From NCBI GenBank assembly GCA_003833135.1, contig QZLH01001642.1, positions 8,792 to 25,942 on the forward strand: a stretch of 17,151 nucleotides of DNA. Direction: 5' to 3'. The notes under the pieces are model-generated. The model was given only the letters and a program-made list of their open reading frames with translations. It was not told the DNA's origin and did no database searches. The stretch is from Oehlia diaphana (taxonomy: Eukaryota > Glomeromycota > Glomeromycetes > Glomerales > Glomeraceae). Both the position numbers and the translations under genes were made by a program. Positions 8,801 through 17,151 of the stretch are shown piece by piece (within the stretch, counting starts at the first letter, position 1; every line of letters begins with the position of its first letter).

Positions 8801-9142
8801 TATAAAACCTTTTTTTTTTTTTTTTTTTTTCTTTTAAACCTTTTTTTTTTTTTTTTAAATCAAAAAGAAAAAAAAATACTACAGTATTTTTAAAAAAGTT
8901 ATCTAATAATAATAATAATTTAATAATACATTATATAATTTCTTCTTCTTAAAGGCCGGGCGCTTAGAAAAAAAAAAGATAACTTTATACAACTCCTACT
9001 CCTACTCAACATTATCATTCAACAATAACTTTGTCGGGGATTCCAATTATAATCTTTCATTTTTAAAATCCTTTTTAACGACATCTTTTTAACGAACAAC
9101 TCCACTATACTCTACTCTCATAATATATATATGATATAAAAG
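8801..9142 (+). promoter_or_regulatory. Promoter / 5' leader of the STE3-like receptor gene
   Basis: The 340 bases before the receptor start have long rigid dT tracts (T21 at 8810-8830, T16 at 8841-8856) followed by an A-rich tract, a typical nucleosome-excluding fungal promoter. An isolated all-G/C decamer GGCCGGGCGC sits at 8954-8963, and CTCCTACTCCTACTC lies at 8992-9006. A pyrimidine/ACAACA-type leader runs up to the ATG. A two-codon ORF ATG ATA TAA occupies 9131-9139, ending 3 nt before the main ATG and in the same frame. The main ATG context AAAAGATGGG is favourable (purine at -3, G at +4). The transcription start is not determined. Confidence 0.5.
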
Positions 9143-11015
9143 ATGGGTGATTTGATGTTCACTATTTCGACAGGGTTGGCTGTTATACTTTGTATTATAC
9201 CAGGAATCTTTCATTTACAAACTAGAAATTATGGTGCTATATTTATGACTATGTGGGTCTTTATTGCAAATTTTATAACTTTCGTAAATTCAATTTTATG
9301 GCCTGATTATGAAATTTTGGAAGATAAGGCGGAAATTTGGTGTTTGGTTTTTGCTTCCCCTTTTTATCTTGCTGCAGGTTTTGGTCTCTTGGGTTCTGCT
9401 ACTTGTACTATTTATACTATGTACTCTTACGTTGCTTCCCCCATTATTTTGACTATACAAGTTAAAAAACGTCAGGCTTTAATAGCTTTTGTAATTACTG
9501 TGGTAATCCCTTTTATTCTCACTGGGTTAAGTTATATAATTCAAACTGCTAAATATAGTATACGTCCTATTCTTGGATGTGCTAATGTACATCAACAAAA
9601 TTGGTTCTTCTTCGTCGTGAATAATATGTGGCCTCCAATAATAGCTATAGTTGGATGTTATTATGCTGGTATGTATTGATTGTGTCAGTTATTAGCTTAA
9701 TGTTGTATATATATATATATATATATGTATGTATATATATTCGTTCGTGTATTAATCATAATCCCCCTTTTTTTTCAAAGGTTTAACATCTTACGCTATT
9801 ATCAAAAAACGTATCGAAATTAAATCCCTTTTGGCTTATAATGAATCTGGGATAAATACTTCTTATTATTATCGTTTGGTCCTTTTCTGTGTAACTTACC
9901 TCATATTTGCTTTACCTGCCGCTCTTCTTAATACCTTCTCAAATCTTTTGGAAGGTTTCGTCCCTTTTGATATGAGTGAGAGAAATTGGCACTCGATTAC
10001 TAGATTCCCGGGTGAAAATCATGGTGTAACATTTGTTGATTATGCAAAACCTCTTTCCGGTTTTATTTTATTCATTTTCTTTGGAACTGGTCAAGAAGCT
10101 GTCTTAACTTATAAAAAATGGCTTGTTGCTGCAAAATTGGATAAAATTTTCTGTTGCTTATTTCCTTCAAATATTGATGATCAATCAAGAAATAATTCTA
10201 ATATTAATGGTAATATTGGAACTCTTAGATCTTTTCAAGGTCAATCAAGTTTTGGAAAACATTCTGTACCTAGAACTCCAAGAACTCCAAGAACTCCAAG
10301 ATCTCCAAGATCTCGTCAATCTATTTCAGATGATTCTCCAAAAATAATTACTCCTCCACCAAAAGCTATGATTGATAAAGAAAAGAAATCTGGAATGAAA
10401 AATATTTTATATTTGACAGGTCATCGTACCCCAAGTGAACAAGCTGCTTTTGATCTCACTTCTGGTTTAAGAATGAATATTGATGGTATAGAAACTCGAA
10501 CTGTTATAAATGAAGTTGATGAAGATTTACATGAAAGACCTGCTCCTGCTTATCATCATCGAGGAATTCAAGAAACTTTAGAAATTGATGTTGATAATGA
10601 TGATTTCGGAGTAAATCGTTATGTTGAGGATGATGTCAATGATGATTTTGGAACAAACCGTTATATTGAGGATGATGATAATTTTGGAACAAATCGTTAC
10701 ATTGAAGGAGATGATGATTTGGCCTTAGAATATTCCACACCATTACCATCACAGCCCCAAATGAGTTTTGGTGGTGGTAGTGTCAGTCATATTAATCATT
10801 TGTTAGCCGTTTATGATGAAACCGTTCCAGCCATTAATGTTACTCCTTCCTCACCATTACCAAATCAACAAACATATGCTATGGTAAGAGTACATCCCAC
10901 AGACACGTTCGTAGCAAATGGTATAGATGACGTTATAGAGGAATATAGTCCCAGTAGAAATACTGGAAATCAAAGTCAAAGGAGTTCTTATTCAGAAACC
11001 GGAATTGCCCTATAA
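9143..11015 (+). CDS. STE3-like class D GPCR (pheromone receptor family), two exons, 586 aa
   Basis: Exons are 9143-9668 and 9781-11015. The spliced product has seven hydrophobic segments (about residues 5-25, 33-53, 65-96, 112-132, 156-182, 206-230, 263-283) and STE3-family hallmarks: FVNSILW after helix 2, AEIWC entering helix 3, a Gly-Cys before a WPP motif in helix 5, NTSYYYRL leading into helix 6 with FALPAAL, and FFGTGQEA closing helix 7. The family senses lipopeptide mating pheromones at the plasma membrane and signals through a heterotrimeric G protein to a MAP kinase cascade; the ligand here is unknown. The cytoplasmic tail (about 285-586) is long, hydrophilic and low in complexity. 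It has a TPR-repeat-like run of Arg-Thr-Pro triplets (340-353), a three-fold FG.NRY.E acidic repeat (449-485), and many Ser/Thr-Pro sites suited to phosphorylation. The start is the first ATG giving a complete helix 1. Alternative: a divergent non-pheromone paralogue. Confidence 0.9.
9669..9780 (+). other. Phase-1 intron in the receptor gene
   Basis: The 112-bp intron starts GTATGT and ends TTTTTTCAAAG, with a branch-point-like ATTAATC near 9751 and a C/T-rich tract before the acceptor. Splicing splits Gly176 after its first base and joins helix 5 without a gap, replacing the in-frame TGA at 9677-9679. The centre is a TA/TATG microsatellite (about 9705-9740), so its length may vary between strains. 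Confidence 0.9.
10272..10313 (+). repeat. Coding 9-bp tandem repeat (Arg-Thr-Pro)
   Basis: AGAACTCCA is repeated exactly three times from 10272, followed by AGATCTCCA and AGATCTCGT, encoding Arg-(Thr/Ser)-Pro triplets in the receptor tail. Nearly identical codons show recent slippage expansion. The resulting Thr-Pro/Ser-Pro sites next to arginines are candidates for proline-directed kinases. Confidence 0.85.
10599..10709 (+). repeat. Coding repeat of three acidic FG-NRY units
   Basis: Residues 449-459, 463-473 and 475-485 of the receptor repeat the pattern (D/N)DFG-x-NRY-(V/I)-E, with steps of 14 and 12 residues. DNA identity between units is high (GGAACAAAYCGTTA in two). It is an in-frame duplication in a disordered tail. 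Confidence 0.8.
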
Positions 11016-11450
11016 CAAATAAGAAATAAAAAAAAAAAGAAAAAAAAAAAGAAAAAAAAATAATTTCAACTTTTGCATTATCACTCATCTACACATTTAT
11101 ATATATAATACACACTTAAACTATTATCCTTTTTTTTCATTCATTAACAATTGCATTATACATTTTACATTACATTTTGCATTTTTTTTTTCATTTGTAC
11201 ATAAAAAGTTTTATGTAGGTTTTTTCTTTTTCGCCATAATTTCTTTTTACTTTTCCTTTATAGTGAACTATTTTCTGTGAATAATAATTTTTATGGCAAA
11301 AAAAAAAAATCCTTTTTTTTAAAAAAAATAGAAGATACCGTTTATACATATTTTACATATATAGCTTTGTACCTTAGATATTTACTTAATATATACTATA
11401 TAACCCTGAAGAAATAAATGCTTTTTTTTCTTGTCCTGTTGTGGAGTTAT
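11016..11450 (+). terminator. 3' UTR and likely polyadenylation region of the receptor gene
   Basis: The stop is followed by an A-rich stretch containing AATAAA at 11025-11030 and runs of A with spaced G to 11060. A second AATAAA at 11413-11418 is followed by a T-run and a GT-rich stretch (TGTCCTGTTGTGG, about 11433-11445), the usual cleavage/polyadenylation layout. I favour the second as the main site, giving a 3' UTR of about 0.4 kb, but transcripts are needed to decide. Confidence 0.45.
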
Positions 11451-13156
11451 TTTTTTAAAAAAGTACTTATATTTATTTCTTCTTATTAACGCTAATCTTT
11501 TTTTATTGTAATTACAGAATTAACAATAATAATAATAAAAAAAAAATTTAAAAGTCTTTTTTTCTAAAAAAAATATATATATATAATATACAGTATATAC
11601 ATTTTTTATGATGATTTGATTGAATTTATAGTCCGCAAAGATTTATCCATTTATCAATTATCACAAGATTTTATACAATATCGGGTCAAGTTTAATGTTC
11701 TAATCAAGTAAACTTTACTTAAATCTAACTAGACTGCTTTACCATCTTTACAGTAATACGAATAAACTATAAAATTTGATAAAAAATTTATAGTATACTA
11801 ACTAAGAGATGAATTAGCAAATAGGTAAATAGTAAAGATTAAAGAAACTGGTAGTTTAAATATCAATACATATGGACTAGAACTTGGCAAAGCATATTTT
11901 TTTCATCTTTTTAAAATCCTGCTTCCCCATTATTTTACTTTATTTTTATTTAACCACCAACCTTTTTTCATTTATTACTATAAAACTCGGAGGCGATTTT
12001 CACCGGTGTCACGTGATTTCAATAATATATTTGCAATGTATTTACTTTTGCAATATATTGTGTGTAAGTTTGATGCTTTTATTGCTCAATTCACTGATAC
12101 CAACAGGATAATTCTCCACAATGACCAACAAAAAAATTAAGGACCACTACCAGTTACCTTGATAACTCCCTGGCAGCTGGACCTTCTAATACTAATCATT
12201 GATTCTGTCTAGTAATGAGTCAACTCTTGATACTCTACAAACAACTTAAAATAATGTAAATCAATCCACTTTTTACAGTATTTACAGGTGGTGGCTTTAT
12301 GCTGAAAGAAAAATATGGATCAGTGTAATACATACTTAATTATATTTACTAGAATATTCATATAGTCAGTTAATATAATTATATTGAAGAGACATTGATT
12401 AATATAATCTCTTTATTTTTTTTTTCCTGTAGATCTTAGTTCTTTTTTTTCTTTAGTTTTTTTTTTAGTTTGTAATTTGATTAATTATCATATTTCTACT
12501 TTTTTAAATAATTTTGACCAAAAAGTAAGATTCTGTATGAAATAAATTTTTGAAATCTATATACATATATTAGTTTTTTCATATAAAAATACCTTTGACT
12601 TTTATTTGTAATAGATTTAATTTAACTACTCTTTTAGAAATAAAATAAATAAATAAATATATTGTATATAAGTCAAACAGTTTGATAAATAATATCAGAC
12701 TTTTATTAAATGCATCATTCTACATCTGACAGTATTTATATATAATATTCTTAGACAGAAGAAAAATACGGATAATAGATTGGTTAGAACCTCTTTTTTT
12801 AGTTTTTTATTCATTTTTCTCACTCATTATTCATAAATGGATATATCTAAAGTAATTGGTAAATATTAGACAGAAATAACTTCTTTTAGAATCAAATTAT
12901 TTTGTATCAAATAGTTTAGTATTGTTTTGTAATTTATACTTCTATCTTTTACTTGTAATTTTGATTTCTGTCTTCATAATAAAAATAAAAAACAACAAAT
13001 ATATTATATGTAAAATCATGATTAAATAACTTAAAATATACTTTTAATTCTAATAAATTTTTAATACAAAGTATAAACTGAATTAATTTTAAATTAAACT
13101 AATTATACAATCCAGTTCGTTCATTTAATTTAAATTAGCTCAAATTTATTTATTTT
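11451..13156. other. Gene-free A/T-rich region
   Basis: I see no supported gene. Content: AAT and TA microsatellites (11520-11590); a hairpin ACTATAAAATTT/AAATTTATAGT at 11766-11794 inside a weak larger foldback (about 11728-11860); a TCACGTGAT E-box at 12009-12017; a less A/T-rich stretch at 12100-12310 without an ORF in any frame (possibly an unrecognised repeat relic); and AATA repeats at 12640-12660. The 75-codon frame at 11884-12111 starts at TTG and is hydrophobic A/T noise. Confidence 0.5.
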
Positions 13157-13161
13157 AATGG

Positions 13162-13996
13162 TGTAACCCTAGATATCGAGATAATCACGTAATCAGAAGA
13201 ATAATTACCCAGAAGATGAATAATATACCTAATGGAACATGGATAAACATTCAGCCGATGGAAGAATATTTAATCAGAATAATTAGAAATATTAGATTAG
13301 TTATTATTAGTTTAGTATAAATAAATTAGTATTACGATAATGAAATAACATAATGTTAAAGGAGATTTCATGGAAATTTAATTTATAGACAGTCTGAATA
13401 ATTTATGGACAGTCTGAATAATTTATGGACAGTCTGAATAATTTATGGAGTTTGAATAATTTATAGATAATCTGAATAATTTATGGAGTCTGAATAATTT
13501 ATGGACAGTCTGAATAATTTATGGACAATCTGAATAATTTATGGAGTCTGAATAATTTATGGACAGTCTGGACAAATAATGGAAAACGATAAATTGTAAT
13601 GGAAAATATTAAGTTTTAGATGAATAATCGAGAGATAATCAATTTATTAGTGTAACTTAAAAAGATATTTAAGATTGAGGTTTTGGCTTTAGTTGAAGGA
13701 GAAAGCTAGAGTTCAGCTAGCAAGAATTAAATAAAAAAATTAACCAATCAAGTTAATATAGAGTTACTAATATGGCTTCATATTAGAAAATGGTTAACAA
13801 TTAATAAAATCAACATTTTAAAATAAACTTAATGAAATAAATAAAATAATGTTAATGAATAAAATACATTAAGGAAAATTATTGCAGTTTGAAATTTTGA
13901 ATAAGTTATAAACAAATAAAATCTAAATTAAACAAGGATATATGTATTTGTAAATGATGAATTTAGTCTATCGGTATGTGGCAGATATCGGTGACA
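13162..13996 (+). mobile_element. Candidate solo LTR, about 835 bp
   Basis: The segment starts TGTAACCCTAG and ends GGTGACA, i.e. TG...CA with near-inverted ends (TGTAAC / GTGACA). It is preceded by AATGG (13157-13161) and followed by ATGG (13997-14000), consistent with a 4-bp target duplication (5 bp if the final A is shared). A TATAAATA box lies at 13316-13323, and an A-rich AATTAAATAAAA signal near 13726 is placed as expected for an LTR. No internal gag/pol or second LTR is seen, so it would be a solo LTR. The short duplication and lack of a second copy keep this tentative. Confidence 0.4.
13388..13580 (+). repeat. Minisatellite of 20- and 18-bp units
   Basis: Nine full units plus a partial one. 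The 20-bp form is GACAGTCTGAATAATTTATG and the 18-bp form is GAGTCTGAATAATTTATG. Unit lengths in order are 20, 20, 20, 18, 20, 18, 20, 20, 18. It lies inside the candidate LTR and has no coding sense. Confidence 0.9.
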
Positions 13997-14000
13997 ATGG

Positions 14001-14465
14001 TAATAATTAAAATAAACTGAAATAATATAATATATTAATATATCTGACTAATATGTACTAGGATATTATAGTTTATTGAATATATATTAATTAATTAAAG
14101 TATAATGTATCATATAAACTAATATATTGATACTTTATAATTTTATTTTACAAAGTCATTTGGCTGGCACTATGCTAAAATTTTTGCTTAATTTTTGAAG
14201 CACAATAGTTTCACTTTCAGTGATTAGATTCATGCAATTTTAGGTTATTTAAAAATTCATAATTTAATATATATATATATATTAAATTTGACAAAATATT
14301 GCATTTCAAAGTTTTGACAAAAGTTATAATAGTAAAATTTCATAATTTACTGCATCTTGTATAAGTTGTATTATAAATAAAATATTTTTACTACTTGCCT
14401 ACTCCTTTTTAGATTTTGGATCTAAAGCATAGTGCTAACTGAAATTAACTATATATTACTATAAA
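14001..14465. other. Gene-free A/T-rich stretch with a 28-bp palindrome
   Basis: Nothing gene-like is visible. A perfect 28-bp A/T palindrome (AATTTAAT, an AT run, ATTAAATT) occupies 14261-14288. Confidence 0.55.
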
Positions 14466-14760
14466 GCGTTAAATTGGCAATTCTGCTATTCATAATCTAA
14501 TTATTGATTGCTAAAATTAAAATACAAAATGTTAAATTTGCAATTCATATTTATTTTCCTTTTAATTGCTCAAAATAAAATATATTATTTATTTCCTTCT
14601 TAATTGCTGATGATGTACAAAAGTATCAATTTGCAATTCTATTATATATTACTTTCTTAATTACTAATAATATACTATATTTATCATTTTATTATTTATA
14701 ATTCATTCAATTGCTAAATTAAGATATAAAATGCCAATTTTGCAATCTACTATTATTTAT
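14466..14760. repeat. Degenerate array with GCAATT / AATTGC cores
   Basis: Copies of (T)TAAATTTGCAATTC begin near 14470, 14532, 14626 and 14737. They are interleaved with TTAATTGCT or TTGATTGCT segments, so each unit carries an inverted GCAATT...AATTGC pair. The first spacing is about 62 bp; later ones are irregular. A further weak copy lies near 15068. Confidence 0.55.
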
Positions 14761-16190
14761 ATTAATTAATTTAATATAATTTGTATATACAAGTTATATA
14801 CTCTTCTATGTATAGTATCCCTCTTTTTTACATAAAAAAAGTTACTTTTCTATCAATTTTATTATTTAAAGAATCAAATCTTATTTAAAAATTAGATATA
14901 AATAATTTTCTAATTATTATACAAGTTGTTAAAATAATACATATAGTTATAATAAAAATTTGAATTAAAAATGTAGTAATATAAGATTAACCTTCTGAAA
15001 TTTGTATTATACTTGAAGTATTATGATTTGTAATATATGGTATTTGATTACTAAGATAAAGTACAAAGTGTCAAATTAGTAATCTATTTAAGCATAATTT
15101 CTTTTATTTTTCTATATATAATTTTACAATTAGAATTATTTGGTATAATAGTCAGTAGAAATATCATTTCTCTTGCTGATCATTAATTAAAATAATTTTG
15201 TGTAACTATAATTGAATATATCACCACATAGCTAAAAAAAGAAATTTTGAATACAATGCTTATACAAATTAAGTAAATTAATTATTCATCATGTGTACTA
15301 TAAATATTCGTCATCATTTCCTCTTTAATAATATTTTATTTCTCTTTACATATACAAGAAAGTTCATCTCAAAAATGAAGTTTTCCTCAAAATACAACTT
15401 AAAAGTGAGTATAAAATACAATTTAAATAATGCAAATATATGTAATTTTACGAAAAAAAAGATTAATTAAGTTAAAAAAGCAGTTATTTAGGAAGTTTTT
15501 GTGTAAACCACAAAAAAACCAATTTTTATAATAAAAAAATTTTTTTTTGATTTCAATAAAACTCTTAATAAAAGCTTTCTTAACCAGCAATTATTTTATT
15601 TTTAGGTATAATTTGGTAAAATGAATAACTTTTGTTAAGCTTAGAATGGTAATTATTAAGCTAGATTTTTTGTTATTTATAAATTTTGTTGAATTTTTTA
15701 ATTATAGTGCTAATAAAAAAAATTTTTTTTTTATTAGAATAATATTATAAGGTTTATTTAAGCATTATAAATGAGGTTTAATTGCAAAAATAGTTAAATA
15801 TTATGTTTTTATTTGTTTATTTAAATTAGACATTTAATGTTTAATTCTTAATATTATAGTAATCATGTAAATTATTATAACATTAAAAAAAACTTTAAAA
15901 TTTTTAATTTTAGTTCGTTTAACAAGAAAATAAAACAAAAATTATTTATTCATAAAAAAAATTCTTATTGACTATTAGGTCTATTTACTTTGTTAAGTCA
16001 TAAATACAAATAGTATAATATGAATAAGTAAAATATTTTTTTATATATATAAAAAATATCTAAAATAGTGTTAAAATAAAAGATATTTATTGAATATTTA
16101 AAAAAAATAAGCAAAAGAATAAGGTTAAATAAATTTTCTTAATTTTTATTAATTTATTGTATTAAAATAATCATATAATTGACTACTTTC
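14761..16190. other. Gene-free A/T-rich region
   Basis: No ORF or RNA gene can be supported. The most visible item is an inverted repeat at 15710-15737 (CTAAT plus an A-run facing a T-run plus ATTAG). Otherwise there are homopolymer A and T runs and A/T-rich DNA. Confidence 0.5.
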
Positions 16191-16454
16191 TTTGGCCAGA
16201 TGCAACTGAATAAAGTGAAGTTTTTGACTTTTAAAAGGTTTAAAAATATTTTCAAACCTTGAATGAACATGTTTACTATTGTTAGAAAAAATATTATATT
16301 GTATAAATATGATTTTACCTTTGAACTAAAAATTACGATTTTAATGTAATTTAGGCTGGCATTACGAATTCGGCCAGAATTAAGAAAATTTTGGCCAGAA
16401 TTAAGATCTGAAAATTGTTGATAGCCATTTGTACTAACTTTGGCCAACCTTAAG
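16191..16454. repeat. GGCCA-motif repeat patch
   Basis: GGCCAGAATTAAGA occurs twice 21 bp apart (16372-16385 and 16393-16406), with TTTGGCCA also at 16191-16198 and 16439-16446, all in one orientation. The right end read on the minus strand starts TAAGGTTGGCCAAAG, like the terminus of the MITE at 1022, but no matching left end with a target duplication was found. The 117-codon minus-strand frame (16154-16507) across it has no recognisable motif and is probably chance. Confidence 0.45.
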
Positions 16455-16578
16455 TTTACATATATACTATATGCCAACTGTCCCAATAATTTATATTGAG
16501 ATATCATAGTACAAAAAATCTCCCTCTAATTTTTGGGAACATTTTCACTGACTGATAACAAATTTTTAGTATTGTATC

Positions 16579-16650
16579 TAGAGATGTGCCGTGTTATATA
16601 ACAAAATGTTATATAACATATATAACGGTTATATAACGGTTATATAACCA
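16579..16650 (+). mobile_element. Probable hAT transposon terminus with GTTATATAAC repeats
   Basis: TAGAGATGTGCCG at 16579-16591 has the style of hAT terminal inverted repeats (a YAGRGRTG-like start). It is followed by a cluster of the palindrome GTTATATAAC at 16593-16602, 16608-16617, 16628-16637 and 16639-16648, plus an imperfect copy near 16617-16626. The last copies are about 10-11 bp apart, one DNA helical turn. hAT ends typically carry such subterminal transposase-binding repeats. The matching other end is not in the window, so the element would extend beyond 17151 or is truncated. Confidence 0.5.
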
Positions 16651-17151
16651 AGAGGTATTTTAAGGTATATAATTATTTTGTATAATATCTTACTATCTAA
16701 TGATTATAAAAGAATAAAATATATATTATTAGATTTGTTTTATTAAGATGAATCAAATGGTGACAATTTTATGCTTCTAAAATCAATATAAAATAAGTTA
16801 TTATAATTTAAAAATTTTAAAACATTTAAAGATATCTTAAAATTTATTAGTACTAGAAGTATAAAATAATTACATTTAATGCATATTTGTGAATTAAATC
16901 TAATGTGATGTGTTTTAGATTTTTATAATTATTAGATGTCAAAATATATATCAAATAAACTTATTATTTAAAAAAATCGTTTTTTGCAATTATCTTGTTA
17001 TTTACTAATCCTATTTCAATGACCTTTTTTTTGTTTTGAAGGGGGCATTAAGAGCTATAAAATAAAAAAAAGATTTTTAAAATCTGATCACTAAATTATG
17101 AGATAATGTCTTAAATTGATTTTTTTAATATTAACTTTCACATATGGGCTG
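16651..17151. other. A/T-rich DNA, possibly interior of the element starting at 16579
   Basis: No ORF above noise, no terminal repeat complementary to 16579-16591, and no other recognisable structure to the end of the window. Confidence 0.4.

Noticed and set aside
9677..9679. TGA ending the first receptor exon frame as a true truncation
   Set aside because: A consensus GTATGT donor at 9669 and a pyrimidine-rich AAG acceptor at 9780 restore the frame through helix 5, so this is an intron.
10123..10347. 74-codon plus-strand frame rich in Leu-Gln
   Set aside because: Out-of-frame shadow of the receptor tail; the LQELQ pattern is the 9-bp repeat read in another frame.
11884..12111. 75-codon hydrophobic frame
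   Set aside because: TTG start, A/T-driven composition, no family resemblance.
16154..16507. 117-codon minus-strand frame
   Set aside because: Covers the GGCCA repeats, no recognisable domain, composition like the surrounding non-coding DNA.
1..17151. CRISPR array, rRNA or tRNA genes
   Set aside because: No regularly spaced identical repeats with unique spacers and no recognisable conserved RNA segments; the spliced gene and promoter style point to a eukaryote.

Overview
The window looks like nuclear DNA of an early-diverging filamentous fungus, most likely an arbuscular mycorrhizal Glomeromycete such as Rhizophagus. This rests on the extreme A+T content, long gene-poor stretches packed with degenerate repeats and DNA-transposon debris, a spliced STE3-type receptor with a GTATGT...AAG intron, and a decayed B-family DNA polymerase ORF of the kind that is repeated in such genomes. 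The organism is an inference from style and protein families.

Positions 1-2304 are a mobile-element relic. On the minus strand lies a broken protein-primed (Polinton/linear-plasmid/virus-like) DNA polymerase B ORF. Its N-terminal 152 codons are intact (1721 to 1263). The rest (1013 to about 115) is scattered over several frames. The two parts are separated by a clean 244-bp insertion (1022-1265) with about 21-bp terminal inverted repeats and an exact 8-bp target duplication, i.e. a hAT-type MITE. Diverging from the polymerase, on the plus strand, is a short damaged cysteine-rich (zinc-binding) reading frame (1935-2225), followed by a tiny zinc-ribbon ORF (2218-2304).

Positions 2330-3612 hold three consecutive non-coding repeat structures: a degenerate array with GTTAGACTT and GAGCTAGC cores, a strong hairpin at 3334-3397, and an A/T minisatellite. 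From 3613 to about 8800 I see no convincing gene, only A/T-rich DNA, microsatellites, one small GC-rich island with a CACGTG box (6127-6177) and palindromes.

The one clearly intact gene is at 9143-11015: a two-exon, 586-residue class D GPCR of the STE3/pheromone-receptor family, with a seven-helix N-terminal half and a long low-complexity cytoplasmic tail. It has a promoter-like region with long dT tracts, a two-codon in-frame upstream ORF, and a polyadenylation-like region near 11413.

Downstream of it the DNA is again gene-free. It contains a candidate 835-bp solo LTR (13162-13996) carrying an 18/20-bp minisatellite, a degenerate GCAATT/AATTGC array (14466-14760), a GGCCA-repeat patch (16191-16454), and a probable hAT transposon terminus (from 16579) with helically spaced GTTATATAAC palindromes. 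The receptor is therefore a single gene between repeat-rich flanks; I recognised no mating-type transcription factor or pheromone precursor beside it.
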